Counted from the stretch's first letter, positions 7,795 through 17,464 are shown. The stretch: DNA of 64,000 bases from Xylanibacter brevis ATCC 19188 (GCF_000621725.1 NZ_JHXM01000013.1:1-64000), one strand, 5' to 3'. Translations and numbers: made by a program. The notes: generated by a model not told the origin, from the sequence alone.

Positions 7795-8667
7795 ATGATT
7801 GTGTATGTATTAGTTGTCGCTTTGCTGACCTTGGCAGGCATCGTGGTTTGGATGGAAGTCAGAACATTTCGTCTTCGTTCTAGAGTCGATAAGATGAATA
7901 CGTTGGTGCAAAACCTGAATAGCTATGCCTTTCTGATAAACGATAAGTTCGAGGTGGAAGAAACCAACTATTATGCCTTGAATCCAGGTGCTAAGAAAGC
8001 CCAGCCCAATCTGTTGGGTAATGTGTTGCGCTGCAAGGTCGGTTGCGATCATGGTGCATGCGGTTCGGGCATGTCGTGCAAGAACTGTCCGGTGCGTTTT
8101 GTCATTTCAAAAGCGTTTGAGCGTAGAGATAATATTCATGATTTGGAAGTAGGTATGGAGATTTATGATGGCGATGACACAAAGTGCGTTGAAGATTTGG
8201 ATTTATGTATCGGCGGTCGATACATTAATAAAGACGGCAATCCGAAGATGGTTCTGAATGTGAAGAATGTGTCGGAAAATAAACGCCTGTTGCGTAGATA
8301 TATAGATCAGAACCTGAAGGCAGAGATGGATCCGTCTGTTCCGAAATTGCTCTTTGCTACACAGAATGTGGCACGTTTTAATGAGTTGCGCGAACTGATG
8401 TTAGACCGTTGTCGTGTGGTTTATGCCGAGACGTCAGAGCAGGTGCTGAACAGGGTGGGGAAGGATCGAGACTTCGGATATAGCGTTGTGCTGCTAGATG
8501 CTTCGTTTGCTCATTCGCATCAGATTGTGGATGATATCAACCAACATATTGTTGTCATCAAGTTGATGCCGGTGACGGAGATAAAAACAGAGGGCAGGCT
8601 AGTTACGCTGCCAGACTCCGTGAAGTTTACAGAGTTGAAAAACAAACTGATGAGCTACTTCGAGTAG
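7795..8667 (+). CDS. Membrane-anchored Cys-rich PAS-like protein
   Basis: 290 residues from ATG 7795; GTG 7789 is a less likely start. Residues 1-20 form a transmembrane helix. A PAS-like region follows (SYAFLINDKFEVEETN), containing Cys80, 84, 89, 95 and 98 spaced C-x3-C-x4-C-x5-C-x2-C within VLRCKVGCDHGACGSG and MSCKNCPVR. After about residue 185 comes a receiver-like alpha/beta segment (LLFATQNVARFNEL, YSVVLLDA). No kinase or output domain is present. I infer a redox or metal sensor. It is the last gene of the murB operon and ends inside a terminator. Confidence 0.55.
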   Translation: MIVYVLVVALLTLAGIVVWMEVRTFRLRSRVDKMNTLVQNLNSYAFLINDKFEVEETNYYALNPGAKKAQPNLLGNVLRCKVGCDHGACGSGMSCKNCPVRFVISKAFERRDNIHDLEVGMEIYDGDDTKCVEDLDLCIGGRYINKDGNPKMVLNVKNVSENKRLLRRYIDQNLKAEMDPSVPKLLFATQNVARFNELRELMLDRCRVVYAETSEQVLNRVGKDRDFGYSVVLLDASFAHSHQIVDDINQHIVVIKLMPVTEIKTEGRLVTLPDSVKFTELKNKLMSYFE

Positions 8668-8687
8668 CCCATCAGTTTTGTTTTTAT
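8646..8687 (+). terminator. Terminator whose stem contains the stop codon
   Basis: A 14-position stem with one mismatch (8646-8659 with 8663-8676, loop TCG) is followed by TTTGTTTTTAT. The stop codon TAG at 8665-8667 lies in the 3' arm. The convergent minus-strand gene ends at 8684. Confidence 0.85.
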
Positions 8688-8950
8688 ATGTTCCTGAAGA
8701 TGTTGCGCAAACTGCCAAATCTGTTTTTCAGCTTACGAATGGTCATTACTCCATCGTAGGCCATCAAACCATAAGAGATGGCGCTTGAGATGCGGTCGCT
8801 GATACTGGCATTCTCTTCTTTGAGGTTGATGTATTGCCAGGTGAGGCTTATTTCTTTCTCGTCGGAATTGATGCTGTCGGCCAGTTGAGCCTTGCGCAAT
8901 TCAATATCTTCGAGCGAGTTAAACTCTCTAATAGGTCTTTTTCGTGCCAT
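8684..8950 (-). CDS. Hypothetical protein, third gene of the YtxH operon
   Basis: 88 residues, basic and largely helical by composition: an N-terminal charged segment (RPIREFNSLEDIELRKAQL), then a C-terminal segment ending KLKNRFGSLRNIFRNI. There is no signal peptide or clear membrane helix. I do not recognise a family. It sits 21 bases downstream of the holin-like gene, an order (YtxH, holin-like, unknown) that I recall from other Bacteroidales, so it is probably a peripheral partner of those membrane proteins. Confidence 0.65.
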   Translation of the reverse strand: MARKRPIREFNSLEDIELRKAQLADSINSDEKEISLTWQYINLKEENASISDRISSAISYGLMAYDGVMTIRKLKNRFGSLRNIFRNI

Positions 8951-8971
8951 GATGTTCGTTCCTTTCCTAAT

Positions 8972-9325
8972 TTAATTCTTCTCCAAAAGCAGCTTAGTTA
9001 GGAATCTAACAATAGGTCGTTCGAAGAATACCTTTCTGCCCAGATAGACAATAATCATCGCTATCAAGTAAATGCCGGCCAGCGTCAGCGAGGCCTGGAT
9101 GACACCAAATGTGGTAGCAATCCAGTAGGCTGCGCCAACGGATAGGCATAGGATGATGCCTGCAGTCAAGAGCAACATGACTAATGCCAGGACGGCAGCC
9201 GAAATCAGCTTGACACTCTTGGCAATAATAGTCAGTTTCGTGTATTCTACACGAAGTCCCAGATAGTGTGCAATGACATCCAGCAGATGGGTCAATGCAT
9301 CCACATTCTTGTCGCTAGATAACAT
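8972..9325 (-). CDS. Phage-holin-family (YqjE-like) membrane protein
   Basis: 117 residues with two strong hydrophobic segments: about 40-75 (LISAAVLALVMLLLTAGIILCLSV) and 80-97 (ASLTLAGIYLIAMIIVYLG). This layout matches the Phage_holin_3_6/YqjE family, which despite its name is usually a small inner-membrane protein of stress-related operons and not a lysis holin. It lies between the YtxH gene and an unknown gene, all on the minus strand. Confidence 0.7.
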   Translation of the reverse strand: MLSSDKNVDALTHLLDVIAHYLGLRVEYTKLTIIAKSVKLISAAVLALVMLLLTAGIILCLSVGAAYWIATTFGVIQASLTLAGIYLIAMIIVYLGRKVFFERPIVRFLTKLLLEKN

Positions 9326-9348
9326 AAGTTCAGAATAATTGTAAATGA

Positions 9349-9555
9349 CTATTCTGTAGCGTTCTCCAAATCATTGACCAGGTCGCCGACCTCTTTGCGA
9401 TTCAATTTAATGTTGTGCTTGCTCAGAAACTCGTCGAGTGTCTCAGATATCTTTTCTCGTGTCTCGCTACCTTTTGCAGGGGCTACCAACATACCTATGG
9501 CTGCACCGGCAGCTGCTCCACAAAGGAATGCGCCAAAATAACCTAATCCTTTCAT
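9349..9555 (-). CDS. YtxH domain protein
   Basis: 68 residues from ATG 9553-9555. A longer frame starting at 9681 would overlap the promoter. The N-terminus MKGLGYFGAFLCGAAAGAAI is a glycine-rich membrane helix, followed by GMLVAPAKGSETREKISETL, the YtxH/GvpP signature, and an acidic helical tail. Such proteins are small membrane-associated stress proteins of unknown mechanism. It is the first gene of a three-gene operon driven from the -7 box at 9599-9606. Confidence 0.8.
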   Translation of the reverse strand: MKGLGYFGAFLCGAAAGAAIGMLVAPAKGSETREKISETLDEFLSKHNIKLNRKEVGDLVNDLENATE

Positions 9556-9598
9556 AATGTTTGTCGTTTTGTTGTGAATATTAAATTTCTTTGAAAGG

Positions 9599-9730
9599 CA
9601 AAAATATAAATAAATATCAAAAGAACCTAGAAATAGGTGCGATTTTTTGTTAAAAACGCCATATTTGTACCCATTTAACAAAGTTTATGCACAGATTTGT
9701 CTTATTTTTCATTGATAATTTGTAATTTCG
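9599..9730. promoter_or_regulatory. Divergent promoters, YtxH operon and SPOR gene
   Basis: Minus strand TATTTTTG (plus 9599-9606) faces the YtxH operon. Plus strand TAATTTCG at 9723-9730, a one-base variant of the consensus, faces the SPOR lipoprotein gene. The stretch between them is AT-rich and shows no gene. Confidence 0.5.
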
Positions 9731-9767
9731 CACAAAATATTTTAAAAGAACACATTAATTTTAGATT

Positions 9768-10280
9768 ATGAAAAAGTACATCGTATTCTGTGCTGGCCTT
9801 TGTGTGGCCATGATGATGACAAGTTGTAAGTCAAGTGAGAGTGCATATAAAAAGGCTTATGAGAAGGCTCAGGCTCAGGCTGCCATGCAGCAGGATCAGC
9901 AGGTGACACCTGTACAGCAGGTTACTGAGACTCCTGTTGTTACACCCGTTGTTACTCGTCCTGCTACGCAGACTCAGGTTATTGACAATGTTGATAACGT
10001 GGCTGTTCGCCAGGAGAATGTCACACTGGTTAGCGGTGCAGGTCTGAAGAACTTCAGCGTGGTTGTAGGTTCATTCACTGTTGTGGCTAATGCCGAGAGA
10101 GAGCAGCAGAACCTGAAGAACAATGGTTATGCAGCACAGATTGTGAAGAACGAGACTCCCAGCCGCGTGATGTATCGTGTCGTAGCATCTACCTTCGATA
10201 GCAAGATTGATGCTGTGTCAAGCCGCGATCAGCTGCGTGCTAAATATCCCGATGCTTGGTTGCTGTTCAACGCAAAATAA
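9768..10280 (+). CDS. SPOR-domain lipoprotein
   Basis: 170 residues. The signal peptide ends MMMTS-C20, a lipobox. The middle is a low-complexity Gln/Thr/Val/Pro linker (about 40-80), and the C-terminal ~75 residues are a SPOR domain (FSVVVGSFTVVANAEREQQ through YRVVASTFDSK), which binds peptidoglycan stripped of stem peptides at the septum. It is likely an envelope or division-site protein. RuvX begins 5 bases after its stop. Confidence 0.85.
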   Translation: MKKYIVFCAGLCVAMMMTSCKSSESAYKKAYEKAQAQAAMQQDQQVTPVQQVTETPVVTPVVTRPATQTQVIDNVDNVAVRQENVTLVSGAGLKNFSVVVGSFTVVANAEREQQNLKNNGYAAQIVKNETPSRVMYRVVASTFDSKIDAVSSRDQLRAKYPDAWLLFNAK

Positions 10281-10285
10281 AAGCA

Positions 10286-10705
10286 TTGGCTCGCATACTT
10301 TCAATTGACTACGGTCAAAAGAGAACAGGTCTGGCAGTCACTGATCCTCTGCAGCTGATAGCTGGAGGATTGGCGACTGTCGCTACTTCTGAACTGTTCG
10401 ATTGGTTGAAAAACTATATCGCGCAAGAGGAGGTCGAGCGTATTGTGATTGGAGAACCCAAGCAGATGAATGGTCAGGCCAGCGAGAATATGGCACGCAT
10501 CCAGCAATTTGTGAATCGCTGGAAGAAAGCCATGCCGCAGGTGCCCATAGAGTATTTCGACGAACGATTCACGTCGGTGTTGGCACATCAAGCCATGTTG
10601 GACGGCGGGTTGAAGAAGAAGGCACGTCAGAACAAAGCATTGGTTGACGAAATATCTGCTACGATTATTCTGGAAGACTACATGCGTTCAAGGAAGAAGT
10701 ATTAA
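10286..10705 (+). CDS. ruvX: Putative Holliday junction resolvase RuvX (YqgF)
   Basis: 139 residues if translation starts at TTG 10286-10288, giving MARILSIDYGQKRTG. There is no ATG near; another in-frame TTG at 10256 would overlap the SPOR gene. The RNase H-like fold signature is present: Asp8 in SIDYGQKRTG, IVIGEPKQMNG, and EYFDERFTS near residue 90. RuvX/YqgF is a nuclease implicated in rRNA 5'-end processing and junction resolution. It is followed 18 bases later by def. Confidence 0.88.
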   Translation: MARILSIDYGQKRTGLAVTDPLQLIAGGLATVATSELFDWLKNYIAQEEVERIVIGEPKQMNGQASENMARIQQFVNRWKKAMPQVPIEYFDERFTSVLAHQAMLDGGLKKKARQNKALVDEISATIILEDYMRSRKKY

Positions 10706-10723
10706 TTATAAAAAGATATCTGA

Positions 10724-11284
10724 ATGATTCTACCTATTTATATATATGGTCAACCTGTACTGCGTAAGGTGACAGAAGACATTACCCCAGACTATCCTGG
10801 ATTGAAGCAGTTGATTGCAGATATGTGGGAGACGCTGGCAGATTCTGAAGGTATTGGTTTGGCAGCCCCTCAGGTGGGAAAGGATATCCGTTTGGCTGTG
10901 ATCGACTTGGACCCACTGTCAGAGGATATGCCCGAGTATAAAGACTTTAAGAGAGTGTATATCAATCCGCATATTATCGAATACGATGAGACAAAGATGG
11001 AGTCGCTGGAAGAAGGTTGCTTGTCGCTGCCAGCCATCCATGAGAAGGTGACCCGCCCCACACGTATTCGTGTGCAGTGGATGGACGAAGATTTCCAGCC
11101 TCACGACGAGTGGGTGGAGGGCTATCTGACACGTGTAATGCAGCACGAATTCGACCATCTGGATGGCAAGATGTTTGTGGACAGAGTATCACCTCTTCGC
11201 AAGCAGCTCATCAAGAGCAAGTTGAAGGCGTTGACCCAAGGCCGCTACCGTTGCGGATACAAGACAAAGCCTGTCAGAAGATGA
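10724..11284 (+). CDS. def: Peptide deformylase
   Basis: 186 residues. It removes the formyl group from the N-terminal methionine of new proteins, using Fe(II). All three motifs are intact: G43-I-G45-L-A-A-P-Q, EEGC99LSLP and H141-E142-F-D-H145. Cys99, His141 and His145 bind the metal and Glu142 is catalytic. The stop codon overlaps the start of the next gene by four bases (ATGA), so the two are translationally coupled. Confidence 0.96.
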   Translation: MILPIYIYGQPVLRKVTEDITPDYPGLKQLIADMWETLADSEGIGLAAPQVGKDIRLAVIDLDPLSEDMPEYKDFKRVYINPHIIEYDETKMESLEEGCLSLPAIHEKVTRPTRIRVQWMDEDFQPHDEWVEGYLTRVMQHEFDHLDGKMFVDRVSPLRKQLIKSKLKALTQGRYRCGYKTKPVRR

Positions 11285-13284
11285 ATTTCGCAGAAAATAG
11301 AATAACGAGAAATGGGCTGCGTAGTTTTTTTACGTGGCTTTTTCTCGTTATTTTGTTTTCTCTTTTTGGTCATATCAAGAGTTTTGCTCAGTTTAATACA
11401 GACCGCCTGATTGCTATTGGAAGATCAGCACTCTACTACGAGGATTATGTGCTTTCAATGCAGTATTTCAATCAGGCTATCATTGCAAAACCCTATCTCT
11501 ACGAACCATGGTTCTTTCGTGGCGTAGCGAAATACTATCTCGATGATTTTAGTGGAGCCGAGGCCGATTGTTCAGAGGCTATTCAGCGCAACCCCTATGT
11601 GGTCAGCATCTATGAGTTGCGCGGACTAACCCGCATACAGCAGAAGAAGTATGCCGCCGCCGCGGCCGACTATACGCAGGCACTCAAGTACAATCCCGAG
11701 AATAAAGGCTTGTGGCACAACAGGGTGCTCTGTCACATACAGAACGAGGATTTCAGCGAGGCCCTGCTGGAATTAGACACCATTCAGCGCCGATGGAGCA
11801 ATTACGCACAGGCCTATTCCATGCGTGCCGACGTCTATATGCAGATGAAAGACACGACGCAGGCTATTACTGCGCTCGAGAAGAGCATGGAGATAGATCC
11901 CTACGACGGCCATACGTGGGCCGCCATGAGTATCATTTCGCTGTCGCGTGAGGACTGGAAGAAAGCCGAAGTGCAATTAGATGAGGCCATCCGCCTGATG
12001 CCCAAGCATGCCGGATGTCACATCAACCGCGCCTTGGTACGCTTCAACCGCAAGAACCTTCGCGGCGCGATGGCCGATTATGATATGGCGCTCGATCTGG
12101 AGCCCAACAACTTTTTGGGTCATTATAACCGAGGGCTGTTGCGCGCACAGGTGGGCGATGACAACAGAGCCATTACCGATTTTGACTTCGTCTTGAAGTT
12201 GGAACCCGACAATATGATGGCGCTTTTCAATCGTGCTGTGTTGCTAGACAAGACCGGCGACTTGAGGGCTGCCATACGCGACTATACAAAGGTGATTGAG
12301 GAATATCCTAATTTCTGGACAGGACTGGAATTCAGAGCCTCATGCTACAGAAGGCTCGGTATGGTGAAAGAAGCCGAAAAAGATGAGTTTACGGTCTATA
12401 AGGCACAGCTATACAAGCACCTTTATGGTAAGCAACCCAGGCTGGATCCGCAGAAGTTGCGCAAGCGCAGCGATGTAGATCCCGAGAAATACAACCAGCT
12501 GGTGGTGGAAGATGCCCAAGAGGTGGAGCATGAGTATCAGAACAGCTATCGTGGCAGAGTGCAGAATCACAAGGTGGAGATGGTCTATCAGCCCATGTTT
12601 TCTTTATCCTTTGTCGAGCAGCACAACGAGGTGAACACAGCAGCGCATTTCGACAGAATGGTGGAGACCTTCAACCAGCAGAGCACACGTCAACTCTTTG
12701 TCAGCAACAGTCAGGAGGTGATGGATGCAGAGTTGTCGTCTTCCTACTTCTCGTATATCGACTCCCTCAGCATCGCCATCGACCAGTCGCACGATACACA
12801 ATTGGCAGTCAGAAACTTGTTGCTGCGTGCAGTTGCCTATTCCGCTATACAGAACTATGAAGGGGCTATCGAAGACCTTTCTACCTATTTGCACATCGAT
12901 TCCACTTCGGTTCTGGCGCTATGGCAGCGTGCTGTCTGTCAGTCGCGCATCAACCAGTTCCAGGCTTCCGAAGGCACAAACATAGAGTTGAAGAATGCCA
13001 ATGTGCTGGCCGACTTCAACCATGCCTTGGCACTCTGTCCGCAGAATGCCTACTTGTTGTATAATCGTGGCAACCTGCATGCGCAAAGAAAAGCCTATGA
13101 ATCGGCTATTGCAGACTATAGCGCCGCGATAGCTATCGAAAACAATCTGGCCGAGGCCTATTTCAATCGCGGACTCTGTCTTATCTACAGCCAACACGTG
13201 GAGGAGGGAATACGCGATTTGAGCAAAGCCGGTGAGCTCGGCTTATATACTGCATATAGTATCATTAAAAAATATAGTAAGTAG
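11281..13284 (+). CDS. Large tetratricopeptide-repeat protein, exported or membrane-anchored
   Basis: 667 residues from ATG 11281, which overlaps the def stop codon; a longer in-frame start at 11077 lies inside def and is rejected. Residues ~16-37 form a hydrophobic signal or anchor segment ending SFAQ. About ten TPR units follow in two blocks, roughly residues 40-375 and 535-667 (for example [39 protein letters not shown]), with a basic linker between. TPR arrays mediate protein contacts. The specific partner is unknown. Confidence 0.85.
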   Translation: MNFAENRITRNGLRSFFTWLFLVILFSLFGHIKSFAQFNTDRLIAIGRSALYYEDYVLSMQYFNQAIIAKPYLYEPWFFRGVAKYYLDDFSGAEADCSEAIQRNPYVVSIYELRGLTRIQQKKYAAAAADYTQALKYNPENKGLWHNRVLCHIQNEDFSEALLELDTIQRRWSNYAQAYSMRADVYMQMKDTTQAITALEKSMEIDPYDGHTWAAMSIISLSREDWKKAEVQLDEAIRLMPKHAGCHINRALVRFNRKNLRGAMADYDMALDLEPNNFLGHYNRGLLRAQVGDDNRAITDFDFVLKLEPDNMMALFNRAVLLDKTGDLRAAIRDYTKVIEEYPNFWTGLEFRASCYRRLGMVKEAEKDEFTVYKAQLYKHLYGKQPRLDPQKLRKRSDVDPEKYNQLVVEDAQEVEHEYQNSYRGRVQNHKVEMVYQPMFSLSFVEQHNEVNTAAHFDRMVETFNQQSTRQLFVSNSQEVMDAELSSSYFSYIDSLSIAIDQSHDTQLAVRNLLLRAVAYSAIQNYEGAIEDLSTYLHIDSTSVLALWQRAVCQSRINQFQASEGTNIELKNANVLADFNHALALCPQNAYLLYNRGNLHAQRKAYESAIADYSAAIAIENNLAEAYFNRGLCLIYSQHVEEGIRDLSKAGELGLYTAYSIIKKYSK

Positions 13285-13294
13285 TAAAGTAATT

Positions 13295-15145
13295 ATGAGA
13301 AAACTCTTTTTGGCTTCATTATGCCTGATGCACTTCACGCTGATGAAAGCCGATGGGAAACTGACAGGCCATCTTATAGGTACGCCTTATTCAGTGGATT
13401 ATTCTAATGGACAGAGGTCGACGACGGTCAACACCTATGCGATGGCGTTCGATGGGAAGCTTGACACCTATTTCGCATCGTATGACCGAAGTTACACATG
13501 GGCCGGACTCGACTTGGGAGAGCCCTATGTGATTACCCGCGTGGGATGGTCGCCTCGCAACGATAGTCATGGTGAGGCGCGTGTGGTGCTGGGCGTTTTC
13601 GAAGGTGCCAATAGTGCCGACTTTATGGATGCCCTACCTATATATATTATATCGGAACGTGGAACCATCGGACTTTTTTCCTATGCCGATGTGAATTGTA
13701 GTCGCGGTTTCCGCTATGTGCGCTATGTGGGCCCGTCGGATGCCAGATGTAATATTGCAGAACTGGAGTTCTACGGACATAAGGGTGTAGGAGACGACAG
13801 CCATCTCTATCAGCTGACCAACCTGCCAACAGTCAGTATTCATACGCAGAACAATGAGATTCCTTATGATAAGGAACACCAGATTGTGTCGCAGCTGACC
13901 ATCATCTCTGACGATGGCACCACACTTCTCTCTGAACCTGGCACCACGCGTGAACGCGGAAATGCGTCAAGAAGTTTTCCCAAGAAACCCTATCGCATCA
14001 AGTTCGATAAAAAGCAGCGCGTGCTTGACGCACCTGCCAAGGCTAAGAAGTGGACGTTGATCAATAACTACGGCGACAAGTCGCTGATGCGAAACCTGCT
14101 GGCCTTCGAGCTGAGCAAGCGACTCGGCATGAGCTATACCCCCTTTGGTACACCAGTTGATGTGCTGCTGAACGGTGAGTACAAGGGCTGTTACCATCTG
14201 TGTGACCAGATTGAAATCAACAAGAATCGAGTGAACATCACCGAGATGACTCCACAGGATAATAGTGGAACAGAACTGACCGGTGGCTATCTGGTGGAGA
14301 TCGATGCCTATGCTGGCGACGAAGACTCGTGGTTTTACTCCCAGAAAGGCCTTCCCGTCACCATCAAATCGCCCGATTCCGACAGTATCACGGCAGAGCA
14401 GAGAGACTATATCGAAGAGCGTTTCAATATGATGGAGTCTAACACGTCGCGCTATCTTGACAAAGAGTCTTTCCTGCGCCATTTCCTGGTTGGCGAACTC
14501 TCGGGAAACACCGACACTTATTGGAGTGTCTATATGTATAAAAACCGCGGTGAGAGTCTGTTCTATACAGGACCCGTGTGGGATTTCGATTTGGCTTTCG
14601 ACAACGATAACCGTACTTATCCTGTCAACTCATTGTCTGACTACGTGTATCGCACCAAGGGCAGTTGTGCAGGCACGATGAGGTCTTTTGTCGATAAAAT
14701 AGTCATCAACGATGCCTCTTCTGTCATGAGGATGGTAGATATATGGGACGATGCCCGCCAGAAAGGACTCAACGAGGAGAACCTGGTAGCTTTTGTCGAC
14801 TCCATGGAAGAGGTACTCCAGGCATCCCAAAGGCTGAACTTTCTGCGCTGGCCTATACTCGATCAGTATGTTCACCAGAACCCCATGGCGTGGGGAAACT
14901 ACCGATTGGAGGTCGACGTGGTGCGACAGTACCTGATGAAACGTGTTGAATGGATGGACAAGCGCTTGAACTATGTGTTTGTGCCCAAACCAAACGGTAT
15001 CGAAGACGCAGGCGCGGTGAGCGAGCAGCCCTGGCGTATTTACAATGTGTCGGGTCAGTATTGTGGTCAAATCATGGAAAGCCTCTCACCAGGTATCTAT
15101 GTCGTGAAACAAGGACAGACGGTGAAAAAGGTACGCAAGAATTAG
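13295..15145 (+). CDS. Secreted CotH-like protein with T9SS-type tail
   Basis: 616 residues from ATG 13295. After a signal peptide comes a discoidin-like domain (about 25-155, WAGLDLGEPYVITRVGWSPR), then a CotH region with RERGNASRSFPKKPYRIKF, YKGCYHLCDQIEINKNRVNI and YTGPVWDFDLAFDND. CotH proteins are atypical kinases in spore coats; in Bacteroidales they are often surface proteins of unknown substrate. The last ~40 residues (WRIYNVSGQYCGQ, SPGIYVVKQG, KKVRKN) resemble the type A sorting tail of the type IX secretion system, so surface display is likely. Confidence 0.8.
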   Translation: MRKLFLASLCLMHFTLMKADGKLTGHLIGTPYSVDYSNGQRSTTVNTYAMAFDGKLDTYFASYDRSYTWAGLDLGEPYVITRVGWSPRNDSHGEARVVLGVFEGANSADFMDALPIYIISERGTIGLFSYADVNCSRGFRYVRYVGPSDARCNIAELEFYGHKGVGDDSHLYQLTNLPTVSIHTQNNEIPYDKEHQIVSQLTIISDDGTTLLSEPGTTRERGNASRSFPKKPYRIKFDKKQRVLDAPAKAKKWTLINNYGDKSLMRNLLAFELSKRLGMSYTPFGTPVDVLLNGEYKGCYHLCDQIEINKNRVNITEMTPQDNSGTELTGGYLVEIDAYAGDEDSWFYSQKGLPVTIKSPDSDSITAEQRDYIEERFNMMESNTSRYLDKESFLRHFLVGELSGNTDTYWSVYMYKNRGESLFYTGPVWDFDLAFDNDNRTYPVNSLSDYVYRTKGSCAGTMRSFVDKIVINDASSVMRMVDIWDDARQKGLNEENLVAFVDSMEEVLQASQRLNFLRWPILDQYVHQNPMAWGNYRLEVDVVRQYLMKRVEWMDKRLNYVFVPKPNGIEDAGAVSEQPWRIYNVSGQYCGQIMESLSPGIYVVKQGQTVKKVRKN

Positions 15146-15165
15146 GCTGTTTCAAAATATTGTGC

Positions 15166-15173
15166 TATCTTTG
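15166..15173 (+). promoter_or_regulatory. Promoter -7 box of thrS
   Basis: TATCTTTG lies 33 bases before the thrS start and 20 bases after the stop of the CotH gene. Confidence 0.65.
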
Positions 15174-15206
15174 CAGGCGATTTAAACTTAAACATATATT
15201 GTAAAT

Positions 15207-17150
15207 ATGATCAACATTACTTTTCCGGACGGATCTGTTCGCTCGTATGAGCAGGGCGTAACCGGACTACAGATTGCCGAGAGTATCTCACCGGCTCTGG
15301 CACGCAGCGTTCTGGCTTGCGGCGTAAACGGTGAAACGGTAGAGTTGAACCGTCCTATCAACGAGGATGCACAGATTGAACTCTATAAGTGGGACGACGA
15401 GCAGGGTAAGCACACTTTCTGGCACACCTCTGCCCACCTGCTGGCTGAAGCACTCCAGGAATTGTATCCTGGCATTCAGTTCGGCTTTGGTCCTGCTGTA
15501 GAGAGTGGCTTCTTCTATGATGTACTGCTGCCCAATGGCGAGAGCATCAAGGAGAGCGATTTCGCTACCATCGAGAATAAGATGCGTGAACTGGCCTCTA
15601 AGAAGGAGCCTGTGGTTCGCAAAGAGGTGGCTAAGGCCGACGCTCTGAAAGAGTTTGCTGCCAATGGTCAGACCTACAAGTGTGAGCACATTGAGCAGGA
15701 CCTCGAAGATGGCACCATCACCACCTATACACAGGGCAACTTCACCGACCTTTGTCGTGGTCCTCACTTGATGGACACCGGCGAGATCAAGGCCATCAAG
15801 CTGACCTCTGTTGCTGGCGCTTTCTGGCGTGGCGATGCTACTCGTGAGCAGATGCAGCGCCTCTATGGTATCTCATTCCCCAAGAAGAAGATGCTCGACG
15901 AGTATCTCGTGATGCTGGAAGAGGCCAAGAAGCGCGACCACCGCAAGATTGGTAAAGAGATGGAACTCTTTATGTTCTCTGACAAAGTAGGTAAGGGCCT
16001 TCCCATTTGGTTGCCAAAGGGCACCGACCTCCGTCTCCGTCTGCAGGAGCACCTGCGCAAGGTGCAGAAGCGCTACGGCTATCAGGAAGTCATCACCCCA
16101 CATATCGGTTCTAAGAACCTCTATGTCACCTCAGGTCACTGGGATCACTATGGTAAGGACTCGTTCCAGCCCATCAATACTCCCGAGGAGGGTGAAGAGT
16201 ATCTGTTGAAGCCCATGAACTGTCCTCACCACTGCGAGATCTTCGCTTGGAAGCCCCGTTCATACAAGGATCTGCCTCTGCGCATTGCCGAGTTCGGTAC
16301 TGTATATCGCTATGAGCAGAGCGGTGAGCTGCACGGTTTGACACGTGTACGTTCGTTCACTCAGGACGATGCCCACCTGTTCTGTCGTCCTGACCAGGTT
16401 AAGCAGGAGTTCCTCAACGTAATGGACATCATCAACGTAGTGCTCTCTGCCTTCGGTTTCAATTTCGAGGCACAGATCTCTCTGCGCGATCCCAACAACC
16501 ACGAGAAGTACGTTGGTAGCGACGAAGACTGGGCACTGGCCGAGAAGGCTATCCAGGAAGCATGCGAGGAAAAAGGACTTCCCGCTAAGGTAGAATATGG
16601 TGAGGCCGCTTTCTATGGTCCTAAGCTCGACTTCATGATCAAAGATGCCATCGGACGTCGTTGGCAGCTGGGCACCATTCAGGTGGACTACAACTTGCCT
16701 AAGCGCTTCCAGCTAGAGTATACCGACGAGGACAACCAGAAGAAGACACCTGTGATGATTCACCGCGCACCATTCGGTTCGCTGGAGCGCTTCACAGCTG
16801 TGCTCATCGAGCACACCAGCGGTCACTTCCCCTTGTGGTTGACTCCTGATCAGGTGGTTGTTCTTCCTCTCTCTGAGAAGTACAACGATTACGCCAAGAA
16901 AGTACTTGAGCAGTTCAACCAGCAGGGCGTTCGTGGCAGCATCGACCTGCGCAACGAGAAGCTGGGTCGCAAAATTCGCGACAATGAGCTGAAGCGTATC
17001 CCATACATGGTCATCGTTGGCGAGAAAGAAGCAGCCGAAGGTCTCGTTTCTATGCGTCAGCAGGGTGGTGGCGAGCAGGCTACCATGACCATCCAGCAGT
17101 TCATCGATAAGATCAATGCTGAGGTGGCTGAGCAGACCAAGAACTTCTAA
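15207..17150 (+). CDS. thrS: Threonyl-tRNA synthetase
   Basis: 647 residues, normal for the bacterial enzyme. The N-terminal TGS domain ([17 protein letters not shown]) is followed by the editing domain with [11 protein letters not shown], then the class II core. The zinc-site region [10 protein letters not shown], motif 2 ([20 protein letters not shown]) and motif 3 ([12 protein letters not shown]) are present. The C-terminal anticodon domain ends near NF. It attaches threonine to tRNA-Thr and edits Ser-tRNA-Thr. It has its own promoter and a hairpin terminator. Confidence 0.97.
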   Translation: MINITFPDGSVRSYEQGVTGLQIAESISPALARSVLACGVNGETVELNRPINEDAQIELYKWDDEQGKHTFWHTSAHLLAEALQELYPGIQFGFGPAVESGFFYDVLLPNGESIKESDFATIENKMRELASKKEPVVRKEVAKADALKEFAANGQTYKCEHIEQDLEDGTITTYTQGNFTDLCRGPHLMDTGEIKAIKLTSVAGAFWRGDATREQMQRLYGISFPKKKMLDEYLVMLEEAKKRDHRKIGKEMELFMFSDKVGKGLPIWLPKGTDLRLRLQEHLRKVQKRYGYQEVITPHIGSKNLYVTSGHWDHYGKDSFQPINTPEEGEEYLLKPMNCPHHCEIFAWKPRSYKDLPLRIAEFGTVYRYEQSGELHGLTRVRSFTQDDAHLFCRPDQVKQEFLNVMDIINVVLSAFGFNFEAQISLRDPNNHEKYVGSDEDWALAEKAIQEACEEKGLPAKVEYGEAAFYGPKLDFMIKDAIGRRWQLGTIQVDYNLPKRFQLEYTDEDNQKKTPVMIHRAPFGSLERFTAVLIEHTSGHFPLWLTPDQVVVLPLSEKYNDYAKKVLEQFNQQGVRGSIDLRNEKLGRKIRDNELKRIPYMVIVGEKEAAEGLVSMRQQGGGEQATMTIQQFIDKINAEVAEQTKNF

Positions 17151-17170
17151 AGTATTTTACTTTCATATCA

Positions 17171-17208
17171 TAAAAGTGGCACTTTCCCCATGGAATAGTG
17201 CCACTTTT
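17171..17208 (+). terminator. thrS terminator, built from the first array units
   Basis: AAAAGTGGCACT pairs perfectly with AGTGCCACTTTT across a 13-base loop, 22 bases after the thrS stop. The two arms are also the first two CACTTTT-type modules of the 22-bp array, so the array supplies the terminator. Confidence 0.75.
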
Positions 17209-17464
17209 CTTGTCTTATAGTGCTACTTTTGTCTCGCAATAGTTGCTGTTTTATTCTCGTTCTAGGGGCTAGACGAGTCATTTCCAGGGGCTAGATAGGT
17301 TGTTTCTAGGGGTTAGACGAGTCATTTCTAGGGGCTAGAATGAGGCTTTCTAGGGGCTAGATTCTATGCCGTAGTTTTACTGTTACTCCATAAACATGCC
17401 ACTTTCGTTGCTGTAAACCTCCACTTTCGTTGGTGTAAACCACCACTTTCGTTACGGCAAAGTC
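17175..17464. repeat. 22-bp-period intergenic array A with five TCTAG-N3-CTAGA palindromes
   Basis: Motifs recur at exact 22-bp steps. CACTTTT-type modules start at 17175, 17197, 17219 and, degenerate, 17241. Palindromes of form TCTAG-GGG-CTAGA start at 17261, 17283 (TCCAG), 17305 (TTAGA), 17327 and 17349, separated by variable 9-bp spacers. After one poorly matching unit, CCACTTTCGTT modules start at 17399, 17421 and 17443. The array fills most of the gap between thrS and the rubredoxin gene. I do not recognise a named repeat family. It is not a CRISPR: repeats and spacers are too short and there is no cas gene. Confidence 0.85.

Noticed and set aside
8972..9325. Holin-like gene as a sign of a prophage
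   Set aside because: No other phage gene is nearby; the YtxH-holin-like pair is a normal chromosomal operon in this order.
17175..17464. Array A as a CRISPR
   Set aside because: Repeat units of 13 bp with 9-bp spacers are far too short, flanking modules change, and no cas gene is present in the window.
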